A DNA stretch of 64,000 nt. Source: CAVZTX01 sp963778375. GTDB lineage: Bacteria; Chloroflexota; Ktedonobacteria; Ktedonobacterales; Ktedonobacteraceae. The DNA lies in NCBI GenBank assembly GCA_963778375.1, contig CAVZTX010000038.1, forward strand, positions 1 through 64,000, written 5' to 3'. The position numbers were made by a program, and so were the translations under genes. Positions 16,894-24,614 of the stretch are shown one piece after another. The notes beneath the pieces are model-generated. The model worked only from the letters and a program-made list of their open reading frames with translations, was not told the DNA's origin and ran no database searches. Each line of letters opens with the position of its first letter. Position 1 is the first letter of the stretch.

Positions 16894-18216
16894 ATGATTA
16901 AGGATCGATCAGAAAGAAGGGCTTATCGTAAAAGTCCTGGACGCCAGTATGGATATGATTACGATCCATTGCATAGTCAGAATGATAATAAGACTGGTCA
17001 AACTGGTCGTTTCGTTTCCTCTCTAGTTGGTGAGCGCTCTTCAACACAATTGGAAACTTCCGCACGAACTACTACTGGATTGCTTGGGCCACGACCTGAT
17101 CCACGTAGGGCAAGGCAAATTTTACGTCAGAATATACTCTCCAGTAAGTCGCGAACCACTACAGGGCTGCTGGAACAAGCACCACAAAAAATTGAAAGAC
17201 ATTCTGATCAGCTTGTGCCTTTTGAGGATGTAGATGGATTAGAGGAGCCTGCAGATCCTACACTCTATAGCAATCGACGGGCACGTAACATCCGCCCGAT
17301 TCAGAGAAATACTCCTGTGCGAGAGCGCTATCCCGATGTAGACGAAGACGTGGAGGAAGGGCAATGGGATGAACGTGAAATGGAATACCTTGATCCCGAC
17401 CTGGGATATGAGGAGGAAGATCCGTTTGATCGGCGCAAGGTTTCGCCCACGGCGGGGCGAGCGAAATCTCCCCCGCCTCGTACTGCTGGACTTGATCCCC
17501 GTAGGACCGGTGACCTGGATTACGAGGAAGACGAAGAAGATGTCGAGGAAGAGCAGCCTCAACAACAGCGCAAGCAGAAAAAGAAGGGTTTGTCACGCAG
17601 GAAGTTGTTGCTGGGTGGCATTCTCTTGGGCGGCACCGCTGTGGCCGCTGTTGAACTCGGTCCCAAGATACCTCAGGCGCTTGAGCAGCTTGGCGTAAAC
17701 GCTGAGCATCAGATTGAGGATGCCTTCAATAAAGGATTTAGTGCGGGCGCAGATGCGGTGCGAAAAGACTTTGTGAATGCATTGGATAACCTGGAAGGTG
17801 TCTCGCTTGATAGTGCCGTTGGCGCTGCTCAGTTGACGCGCATTGCCTATGATGTCTTCGTTAATCCGATAGTGACGCTTGCTGCCGTGGTTACCGGAGA
17901 TTTTCTGAAGGTGACACTAAGCGCCCTGATTACAGGGCGAGGCTGGCTGGCAGCGATCCAGCATGACAGTCCTACACTTGCTGCCCTGCAAAATGTGCTC
18001 GAAACCTGGGTCAACCAGGTCTCAAAGATGCCTAAGCAATTGCAGGCGATTACTGATAGCGACCTGGATGGTGCACAGTCCTACCTGCGAGCTTTAAAGC
18101 GAAAAATTGCGGCCGAGCAGGCCATCCTTAATGGAACGGCAAAACCAACTCCCACCCCGTCGGCAAAATCGACGCCTAAACCTAACGCGACAGGAACCAG
18201 TACACCGAATCATTAG
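16894..18216 (+). CDS. Acidic membrane-anchored protein of unknown function
   Basis: 440 residues with a GGGAGGAGAG site before the ATG. The first ~220 residues are charged and low-complexity, with two RTTTGLL repeats and runs such as YEEDEEDVEEE and QQQRKQKKK. A single hydrophobic helix follows a double arginine (SRRKLLLGG at about residue 234, helix to about 256). The C-terminal part is helical and Ala/Leu-rich, ending in a Pro/Thr-rich tail. This gives a likely topology of cytoplasmic acidic domain, one helix, external helical domain. The twin arginine is internal, so Tat export is unlikely. No family recognised. Confidence 0.6.
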   Translation: MIKDRSERRAYRKSPGRQYGYDYDPLHSQNDNKTGQTGRFVSSLVGERSSTQLETSARTTTGLLGPRPDPRRARQILRQNILSSKSRTTTGLLEQAPQKIERHSDQLVPFEDVDGLEEPADPTLYSNRRARNIRPIQRNTPVRERYPDVDEDVEEGQWDEREMEYLDPDLGYEEEDPFDRRKVSPTAGRAKSPPPRTAGLDPRRTGDLDYEEDEEDVEEEQPQQQRKQKKKGLSRRKLLLGGILLGGTAVAAVELGPKIPQALEQLGVNAEHQIEDAFNKGFSAGADAVRKDFVNALDNLEGVSLDSAVGAAQLTRIAYDVFVNPIVTLAAVVTGDFLKVTLSALITGRGWLAAIQHDSPTLAALQNVLETWVNQVSKMPKQLQAITDSDLDGAQSYLRALKRKIAAEQAILNGTAKPTPTPSAKSTPKPNATGTSTPNH

Positions 18217-18499
18217 ACTGGATAATAAAGTGTAACTACCCAGGACTTTCTTGTCGTCTGAGGTGACTCGCTTCTCTAAAGATCGACTGCAATGTTATGT
18301 TCTCTGTAGAGGTATAACTGGTAGCCCACAAGGATGCTTGCGAGCTGCCAGAGGCAGTGAGGAGTCCTAAAGAAAGGAGGGTCGTTTACCTTAACTTCGT
18401 TCCATTCATTTGTGTCGATTTGGTGAAACTGACATCGTCCTCTGTAGCACCAATGTATGATACATGCCTGGGCTACAGAAGTTCTTGGAGGTAAAGCTA
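18217..18499 (+). promoter_or_regulatory. Structured leader upstream of the APC permease gene
   Basis: 283 bp without a gene. TCTGTAGC (18441-18448) pairs perfectly with GCTACAGA (18472-18479) and encloses the dyad ATGTAT-G-ATACAT (18453-18465), ending about 8 bp before the GGAGGT ribosome-binding site. A smaller CTGCC-AGA-GGCAG hairpin lies near 18342. The arrangement could be an operator or a translational control hairpin; it matches no riboswitch class that I recognise. Confidence 0.45.
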
Positions 18500-20050
18500 A
18501 TGGCAACAACTGCAGGCAGTGGTGGTGGCGACGTTTTACGCTCGGAACGTATCGCGGGAGGCATTCTCCCGAAAGTCTTAAACTCCTTCGACATGGTAGC
18601 TATCTTCGTTGCAATCGTCCTCTTTATTAGTAATTCTGCTGTTCTCGCAGCGGGCGCTGGCCCATCTGCATATATCTACTGGGGACTGGGATTTATCACC
18701 TTCCTCATTCCCGGTGCTATAGTGACCGGGCAATTGGGTTTGATGTTTCCGGGAGAAGGTTCTATTTACGTCTGGACGAGCAAAGCCTTTGGAGCCTTCA
18801 TGGGCTTTTTCGCGGGATTCTGTGCGTGGTGGCCAGGCGTACTAGTGATGATCGCTACCGGTGATGCGGTTGTCTCGCTCATTCAACAACTCGGTACGCA
18901 GATCAATCCCAACCTCAGTTTGCTGGGTGACCCGTGGCAGCAGGGGTTGATAATTATTCTCGTGATCGCTTTCTCGTTCTTCCTTTCCATCTTGCGTTTC
19001 CGCGTGACACAGAATTTTGTTAACGTCGTCTTTGTGGCTTATGGAGGAGCTATTCTGTTGATTGGCATAGCTGGGCTGCTCGCATTAACAGGCGGACATG
19101 CCGCTCACGTCAACTATGCTCCGAAAAGCTGGTTGCCGACCTTCTCTACTGCAACCTTCTATAGCGCCGTGATCCTGGCGTTGCTGGGTATTGAAGTGCC
19201 GCTGAATATGGGTGTCGAGATCAATAATGTGCGAGCGATCACCCGCTATTTGCTGTGGGGTTCGATCGTAGTAATGGTAGCTTATTTGCTAGGGACATTT
19301 GGGGTGATGACAGCGGTGCCGGTAGCCGATCAAGGCAATCCCTCGGCGGTAGCCGAAGCTGTGCAGAAGGGATTTGGTGGTGCTGGTACCATCCTTGGCA
19401 TTCTAGTGAACCTGATCTTCATCGGCTTCTTCATTTTTAACACAGCCGTCTACAACTACTCCTTCGGGCGCTTGCTGTTTGTATCGGGGCTGGATCGACG
19501 TATGCCTACGGTTATGAGCAAGCTGAATGCCAACCGGGTACCATGGGTAGCTGTATTAGTACAGAGTTGCATTTCGGCGTTCTTCACAGTGGTAGCCTTC
19601 GGGCTGGCTCCGCTATTCATCCACACCAAAGTTCCGGCGGACCTATCGACGGTAATTTACTTAATCCTACAAGCCTCTGTAACTGTGATATGGTGCGTAT
19701 CGATGGTTATCCTCTTCGTTGATGTGATCATCATTCGCTACAAGTTTCAGGAGGTCTTTGCTCGCATTCGATTGGCTCCGGTATGGGTCTTCTATCTGTG
19801 CGCAATCGTTGGCATGATAGCTACAGCCTATGGTGTCTATGTAACGTTTACCAATCCGTGGACTGCGTCAGTCACGTCCATCCAGATCAATACCTTCCAG
19901 TGGGATCTCTGGATAGGCGGAATTGGCGTCATTTCGTTGATCGTGGGTGCGGTGCTCTTCTTTATTGGTCGTGCAACCGTCAGAGGCGATGTAACTGATG
20001 AGCAGATCATCGCTAAGGTGACCGGCGATCGGGCGGTAGCGATGGAGTAG
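18500..20050 (+). CDS. APC-family amino acid permease
   Basis: 516 residues from the ATG at 18500 (GGAGGT 7 bp upstream; the earlier ATG at 18464 lies in a hairpin). About 12 hydrophobic helices. The first helix (VLNSFDMVAIFVAIVLFI) and the GPSAYIYWGLGFITFLIPG segment fit the amino acid-polyamine-organocation superfamily, and EGSIYVWTSKAFG matches the conserved region after helix 2. It probably imports an amino acid or amine by cation symport; substrate unknown. A terminator follows at 20086, so it is monocistronic. Control may act through the hairpin in its leader. Confidence 0.87.
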   Translation: MATTAGSGGGDVLRSERIAGGILPKVLNSFDMVAIFVAIVLFISNSAVLAAGAGPSAYIYWGLGFITFLIPGAIVTGQLGLMFPGEGSIYVWTSKAFGAFMGFFAGFCAWWPGVLVMIATGDAVVSLIQQLGTQINPNLSLLGDPWQQGLIIILVIAFSFFLSILRFRVTQNFVNVVFVAYGGAILLIGIAGLLALTGGHAAHVNYAPKSWLPTFSTATFYSAVILALLGIEVPLNMGVEINNVRAITRYLLWGSIVVMVAYLLGTFGVMTAVPVADQGNPSAVAEAVQKGFGGAGTILGILVNLIFIGFFIFNTAVYNYSFGRLLFVSGLDRRMPTVMSKLNANRVPWVAVLVQSCISAFFTVVAFGLAPLFIHTKVPADLSTVIYLILQASVTVIWCVSMVILFVDVIIIRYKFQEVFARIRLAPVWVFYLCAIVGMIATAYGVYVTFTNPWTASVTSIQINTFQWDLWIGGIGVISLIVGAVLFFIGRATVRGDVTDEQIIAKVTGDRAVAME

Positions 20051-20085
20051 ATGCTGGTAAGTTACCCCATTGCTTGAGCATAAGG

Positions 20086-20136
20086 GTGCGGCCTGTTGTT
20101 TCATTTGAAAGATGAACAGCGGGCCGCACTTTTATT
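20086..20136 (+). terminator. Terminator of the permease gene
   Basis: GTGCGGCC (20086-20093) pairs with GGCCGCAC (20122-20129), with inner pairing CTG/CAG and TTCAT/ATGAA, followed by TTTTATT. Confidence 0.8.
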
Positions 20137-20252
20137 ATGTGTCAATCTAACAGTCGGTATGTTACAATAGATGAGGCATAGTATGTGCTAATAAGCAATT
20201 TTGAATGCTTCTATGACAATGGTTGTGTTTCAGTGAGCGGAGGCCAGCGCAA

Positions 20253-20942
20253 TTGGTACAGAACGACGTAGCGATGCATACTATTGATAAATTAGCACAT
20301 CTGTCGGGTGTGCCGAGCAGGACAATTCGCTTTTACAACACTCAAGGTCTGTTGCCGCCCCCAATTATGCGTGGGCGTGTTGCTTATTATAACCAGGAAC
20401 ATCTGCTAGTACTCAACCTCATAAAAGAATTGAAAGAGCAGCAAAATTTGCCGTTGGATGTGATTCGGCAGTTGCTGGAGATCCGCGCACAGTACGGGGA
20501 TGTGCAGATGAATCTGGCCCTCAAACAAAGGCTACTACGGCCACTTACCTCCGTTGGCTCACAGGTGCGCCTTTCCAAGGAAGAGTTAATGCGGCAATCG
20601 GGTGCGAGCGCTGAGCGAATTAACGAGTTGGCGCAGCAGGGACTGCTCTTCCCTGTGGAGGTTGAAGGTAAAGCTGTATTTACGGGTGATGATGTGCTGC
20701 TGCTCCAAGTGTATGAGCGTCTTGAGTCCCTGGGACTGCCAATTGCGTTGCCGTCATTGATACGTTTTCAACTACGCCAACTGGTACGTAGTGAGCTTGC
20801 TGCTCTTGAACAACATGTTCATCCTCGCTGGCGGAAAGAAGGTCTGCCGCTAGAGCAGCAGACCCAGGAATTTGAGGCTATTCTGACGCTGACCGATACG
20901 TTGATTTCAGTGATGCACCGGAAGTTGTTGTACCAGTTATAA
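20253..20942 (+). CDS. MerR-family regulator with two HTH-like domains
   Basis: About 229 residues. TTG at 20253 has GGAGG nine bases upstream; ATG at 20274 is the alternative and gives MHTIDKLAHL. The N-terminal MerR domain (IDKLAHLSGVPSRTIRFYNT, then GLLPPP and YYNQEHLLVLNLIKEL) is followed by a second MerR-like unit (LSKEELMRQSGASAERINEL, QQGLLFPVE). No cysteine cluster or effector domain of metal sensors is seen. It probably regulates a neighbour such as the permease upstream. Its stop overlaps the convergent toxin stop by six bases. Confidence 0.82.
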   Translation: MVQNDVAMHTIDKLAHLSGVPSRTIRFYNTQGLLPPPIMRGRVAYYNQEHLLVLNLIKELKEQQNLPLDVIRQLLEIRAQYGDVQMNLALKQRLLRPLTSVGSQVRLSKEELMRQSGASAERINELAQQGLLFPVEVEGKAVFTGDDVLLLQVYERLESLGLPIALPSLIRFQLRQLVRSELAALEQHVHPRWRKEGLPLEQQTQEFEAILTLTDTLISVMHRKLLYQL

Positions 20943-21338
20943 GTTAGTGGAGAATTGCGCCTTAAGCGTAGGGATACGCTCATAATCTTTCTTATTCCGT
21001 GTGAGCAAGATTAGATCGTAGTGGATAGCACTGGCGGCAATAAGAATATCTGGATCACCGATAAGCTGACCTTTTCGACGTAGCTCCCCACGAATACGTG
21101 CAAACCGTTGCATAATTGTTCGGTTAAGTGGAAGTACATCGACACCGCGTAAGAACTTGCGAAATCCTTCCTCACTTCTTTGTGGGTCTCTGCCGTAGTA
21201 AATTCCCTCGTAAATTTCACCAAAGGTTATGAGGCTAATGGCCATACCTTCGTTAGCTAGAGATGAAAGAAGATCAATAGCGTGTTGTCTTCCAGCCAGA
21301 TAATCAACGATCCAGTCACTATCCACTAAATACTTCAT
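20937..21338 (-). CDS. vapC: PIN-domain (VapC-like) toxin
   Basis: 133 residues. The PIN fold acidic residues are visible: Asp6 in YLVDSDW, Glu in ITFGEIYEG, and Asp in GDPDILIAASA. VapC toxins are Mg-dependent RNases that cleave tRNA or rRNA when released from antitoxin. The start overlaps the antitoxin stop by 4 bp (ATGA), the usual translational coupling. Length is normal and the active site is intact, so the toxin is probably functional. Confidence 0.88.
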   Translation of the reverse strand: MKYLVDSDWIVDYLAGRQHAIDLLSSLANEGMAISLITFGEIYEGIYYGRDPQRSEEGFRKFLRGVDVLPLNRTIMQRFARIRGELRRKGQLIGDPDILIAASAIHYDLILLTRNKKDYERIPTLKAQFSTNL

Positions 21339-21634
21339 AGTTCAACAAGGGGCTTTGATGAAAGCCTGCGGCTCTCATAAATATCCGCAATCAACTTATC
21401 GGGATCAACGAGTCCTTTCCAACTGCCGGCTGCTGAAAGAAAAGCTTCATAATCAGCTTGAGTTCTTTCTCGCTTCGCTTGCTGCTGCAAAGAAGGAGTA
21501 ACGGGCATTAAGACAGCTACATCTTCACTATCTCGCGTCAAGATGCGTGGTTGCCTGGTAGTTTGCACTTCCTCAGCAAGGCGTAAAAGTTCTGGCACAT
21601 TGCTAATGTCGATGTGTTCTATTTCTCTTTGCAC
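21335..21634 (-). CDS. Phd/YefM-type antitoxin
   Basis: 99 residues with a GTG start at 21634 (AAGGAGG 10 bp upstream). The N-terminal part (IDISNVPELLRLAEEVQTT, then PRILTRDSEDVAVLMPV) matches the Phd/YefM DNA-binding fold; the C-terminus (DPDKLIADIYESRR) would wrap the toxin. It should repress its own promoter and neutralise the PIN toxin encoded immediately downstream with a 4-bp overlap. Confidence 0.82.
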   Translation of the reverse strand: MQREIEHIDISNVPELLRLAEEVQTTRQPRILTRDSEDVAVLMPVTPSLQQQAKRERTQADYEAFLSAAGSWKGLVDPDKLIADIYESRRLSSKPLVEL

Positions 21635-21774
21635 TCTGTACGTGCCTCCTTCTCTGAAGCAATTATACCATAGTTTATATCAGCGACGCGATCGAGCCTA
21701 TCGACTGATTCCTCAAACTGAGAGATGACGAGCCGATAAATTGCTTATGGGCACGATAAATCAGCCTCTACGGT

Positions 21775-21795
21775 GGCTAATCTCAACGATTAGCC
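21775..21795 (-). terminator. Hairpin at the lgt stop codon
   Basis: GGCTAATC pairs perfectly with GATTAGCC around TCAAC; the lgt stop codon lies within the stem. No U-tract follows, so termination strength is doubtful. Confidence 0.4.
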
Positions 21796-22914
21796 ATCTA
21801 CAGTTGTTTGTGCTTCTTGAGTTGTCCTATTTCCATTTTTCATCTCAGGACCACCGTCAAGTGTGTTCGTTTCCATTTTCTCGCCTTGTGCCTCTTCATT
21901 TGTGGGAGCAACCATCCCGTCTTCCACCGTTTCATCATCGGTATCGGTGTCGAGCACTTTGGGTTCCAGTTTGTGCTCTTCGGCTTGCTCGGCTGGAGAT
22001 TTCTGGGGGATGCCATAGCGAGCAGCTACTTCGCCTTCTGGTACGGGTTTGGAATAGCGGAAGACGAGGTAGGTGATGGGTAGGAGTAGAATGAATACTA
22101 CCAGGGATGTCCATTGTGCCTGCTTCAGACCCCAGTTTAGGCCCAGGAAGCTGATGATAGTGTTATCGCGCACGAAGAAGAGGAAGAATTGCGTGATAAC
22201 GTAGCCAAAGAGGTAGACCAACATCAGGACTCCCGGACGACGGACGTGACGAGCGAGGTAGAGCATGAAGACGAGCAGGACAATGTTCGTGAGCAATTCA
22301 TAACCGGCGGCAGGCTGGACGGGTGTATTACAAACATTATTTACACTACATGCCCAGCTACCAGGGTTTGTGTAGACGGTTGACCAGGGAAGGGTGCTGC
22401 GAAAGCCGATAATGTCGCCGTTGATCAGGTTGCCGATGCGTCCAAAGATTTGTCCGGCTGCTGCAAAGATTACACCGCAGTCGATGGCTACTAAGGGGTT
22501 GATGCGTTCAACACGCGCTCGCCAGAAAATCGTGGGAATGACCAGGAAGATGGCTCCAAAGAAGGCCATTCCACCCTCCCAGGTTGCGATGATGTGGATT
22601 GGATTCGCGAGATAGTATGAAACCAGGTTCGGCTGCTGAATTACGAAGTATAAGCGACCCCCTATGAGACCGGCTGCGATACACCAGAAGAGGATGCGAT
22701 AGACGAGGTCCTGGGTGATGCCTTTGCGCGTTGCATAGCCTCGCATGACCCAAAGGCCTATGACGATACCAACTACATACATCAGTCCATACCAGCGTAG
22801 CGCAAGCGGGCCAATATGTATAAGTACGGGATCGATGTTAATGTAGATGTAGGGCGGTCCGATACGCAGCCAGCCCCAATTAGTAATGTCGGCTAGAATA
22901 GGAAGGGTAACCAT
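21790..22914 (-). CDS. lgt: Prolipoprotein diacylglyceryl transferase
   Basis: 374 residues, ATG behind CTGGAGTAATAT. Lgt moves diacylglycerol from phosphatidylglycerol to the lipobox cysteine of prolipoproteins in the inner membrane, the first step of lipoprotein maturation. About seven membrane helices; the LRWYGLMYVVGI motif near the start and the signature GRIGNLINGDIIG are present. In the signature the usual Glu is Asp. After the last helix comes an acidic cytoplasmic tail of about 85 residues (residues ~290-374), longer than in E. coli Lgt. The lipoprotein at position 71 would be a substrate. Confidence 0.92.
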   Translation of the reverse strand: MVTLPILADITNWGWLRIGPPYIYINIDPVLIHIGPLALRWYGLMYVVGIVIGLWVMRGYATRKGITQDLVYRILFWCIAAGLIGGRLYFVIQQPNLVSYYLANPIHIIATWEGGMAFFGAIFLVIPTIFWRARVERINPLVAIDCGVIFAAAGQIFGRIGNLINGDIIGFRSTLPWSTVYTNPGSWACSVNNVCNTPVQPAAGYELLTNIVLLVFMLYLARHVRRPGVLMLVYLFGYVITQFFLFFVRDNTIISFLGLNWGLKQAQWTSLVVFILLLPITYLVFRYSKPVPEGEVAARYGIPQKSPAEQAEEHKLEPKVLDTDTDDETVEDGMVAPTNEEAQGEKMETNTLDGGPEMKNGNRTTQEAQTTVDG

Positions 22915-23128
22915 ATATTACTCCAGTTCTTTATAAACGTATCTGCATTTCTTTCTCCTATGATATATGCTTCAGTCCATTCGCGCAAGATGTTGCTGAA
23001 AATTCAGCACGATTTAATTTCATTACGAGAGGAGGATACGCGACATTGACATGGATGTGTTTGATGTAGTACCATCAGGCGAGAATAGAATAGAGTGATG
23101 TTTTTGAGGTAGAAAGCCCAGGTCTTCA
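22915..23128. other. Divergent intergenic region with a small palindrome
   Basis: 214 bp between lgt (minus) and the lumazine-synthase-like gene (plus). TGCTGAA-AA-TTCAGCA at 22994-23009 is a perfect 7-bp dyad and could be an operator. No convincing promoter pair was found. Confidence 0.35.
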
Positions 23129-23587
23129 ATGCATACTCGGGTTCGACCATTCACACAGATGACCACTTCCAACTTCAACGGTATCGGTCTCAAGATTGGC
23201 ATCATTGTTGCACGCTCCAACCTATCAAAAATCAATACTATGTTTAGCCAGGCTTATGAGACGTTGACCCAGAATGGAGTAGCACCGGAAGATATTCACG
23301 TGGTCAGCGTGCCGAGTTCACATGATTTAGCAACTGTTGTTCAATCTATGCTTGCTCGCGACTTCTTTGCTGCCATTATCTGTTTTGGCTATGCCATGAA
23401 GGATGCGAGGCGCTCTCATGTACTCGTGGAATATTCCGCAACACGGAGATTTCAGTGGGCGGCTCTCTGTAATGGCGTCCCAGTAATCTTTGGTTCGGTG
23501 TCGACTGAAAATGCTGAAACAACATCAATTGTTGGACGTGGTGCGGAATGTGCTCGCGCAGCAATTGAAATAGCCCGACCCAAGTAA
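23129..23587 (+). CDS. Divergent lumazine-synthase-like protein
   Basis: 152 residues; the start has only a weak AGGT upstream. The pattern GIIVARSNLSKINTMFSQAY, GVAPEDIHVVSVPSSHDLAT, GVPVIFGSVSTENAE and AARAAIE-type ending follows the 6,7-dimethyl-8-ribityllumazine synthase (RibH) fold. The normally invariant GAVIRGxTxHF loop is replaced by FGYAMKDARRSHVLVEY, so the catalytic histidine and substrate contacts are displaced or altered. No riboflavin genes lie nearby. It may be a paralog with a changed role rather than the main RibH. Fold assignment fairly sure; activity uncertain. Confidence 0.65.
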   Translation: MHTRVRPFTQMTTSNFNGIGLKIGIIVARSNLSKINTMFSQAYETLTQNGVAPEDIHVVSVPSSHDLATVVQSMLARDFFAAIICFGYAMKDARRSHVLVEYSATRRFQWAALCNGVPVIFGSVSTENAETTSIVGRGAECARAAIEIARPK

Positions 23588-23723
23588 ATCGCTTGCTGTG
23601 TTTTTTACACCATAAGACCTGCACCATTATCCCTTACACTCTTCCTATGTTGTGTGTTATGCTTTTTCTAAGAGACGAAGTAGTCTCCAAAAGGCATCCC
23701 AGAGAAGGAAGGTGCATTTCCCT

Positions 23724-24437
23724 ATGGTAAAGAATATTGTCCCGCACAAATCCAGACACGCTCCTGGGGAGAGCGTTTACGAGCGTTATCTGAGAACCGA
23801 GGAACTGCTCTCTCTGCAAAAACCTGAGAGCGAGCTGGTGCATCACGATGAATTACAGTTTCAGGTCGTGCATCAAGTGTTTGAATTGTGGTGGAAGGAG
23901 GCTGCCTTCGAGCTGCGCACGATCCGCCAGCTGCTTCAGCAGTTTGATGTACCGCCTGCCTTGCGCCTGTTACAGCGTGTGATTAAGATTCAGTACCTCA
24001 TGCTGGACAACTTGCGCATGCTCGAAACGATGTCCCCCTGGGATTTTCATCACTTCCGCAAAGCGCTTGACGATGGCGCTGGCACTGACTCGCCTGGCTT
24101 TCACTCGTTAATGATCCTCTCACCCTCTTTATGGGATGATTTTTGTGCGTTGCTGGTTCATGAGCAAGTCACGCTTATCGATGTCTACATGCACGCCGAG
24201 CGCTATCCATTATTAATGGCGTTTGCCGAAGCGCTCACCGACTATGACGAGGTGTTTCAGATCTTCCGTTCGCAGCATTTCAAGCTGGCCCAGCGTATGA
24301 TCGGCCCAGGTTCCATAGGCACAGGTGGCACGCCTATGGAGATCCTGGAACGTACCCTTAAGGATGTCTTCTATCCTGAACTCTGGGAGGTGCGCAACCG
24401 CTTAACCCAGATCGCAGACGAGCAAGGACTTCGGTAA
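23724..24437 (+). CDS. kynA: Tryptophan 2,3-dioxygenase-like protein
   Basis: 237 residues from the ATG at 23724 (GAAGGAAGG upstream). Family motifs: HDELQFQVVHQVFELWWKEA, then SPGFHSLMI (cf. SGFQS), FRSQHFKLAQRMIG with the candidate haem-ligand histidine, and IGTGGTPMEI plus FYPELWEVR. TDO opens the indole ring of tryptophan to N-formylkynurenine using a haem iron. Length is slightly short for the family (about 260-280). No other kynurenine-pathway gene is within the window. Probably monocistronic. Confidence 0.87.
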   Translation: MVKNIVPHKSRHAPGESVYERYLRTEELLSLQKPESELVHHDELQFQVVHQVFELWWKEAAFELRTIRQLLQQFDVPPALRLLQRVIKIQYLMLDNLRMLETMSPWDFHHFRKALDDGAGTDSPGFHSLMILSPSLWDDFCALLVHEQVTLIDVYMHAERYPLLMAFAEALTDYDEVFQIFRSQHFKLAQRMIGPGSIGTGGTPMEILERTLKDVFYPELWEVRNRLTQIADEQGLR

Positions 24438-24456
24438 GCATAGGGAGTCAAGAAGT

Positions 24457-24594
24457 GTCATCCTGAGTGAAGCGAAGGATCTTTCAAGACTTTCCAAACA
24501 GGCAAAAGCTATAAATGCTCGGCCTCTGTCATCCTGAGTGCAACGAAGGATCTGTGTATCCCCGCGAGAGATCCTTCGCTCCGCTCAGGATGAC
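24457..24594. repeat. Three REP-like repeats, two in hairpin orientation
   Basis: The ~26-bp unit GTCATCCTGAGTGAAGCGAA-GGATCT occurs at 24457-24482, again at 24528-24553 (two changes), and inverted at 24569-24594. The second and third copies pair over about 24 bp to form a long hairpin with a 15-nt loop. This lies between convergent kynA and the M20 peptidase, the position expected for REP-type elements that can also end transcription. Confidence 0.8.
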
Positions 24595-24614
24595 AGTGAT
24601 AGTCCCCCCAACTA

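Noticed and set aside
17590..17660. Twin-arginine signal in the 16894 gene
   Set aside because: The RR motif and helix are at residue about 234, after a long charged domain, so it is an internal membrane anchor, not an N-terminal signal.
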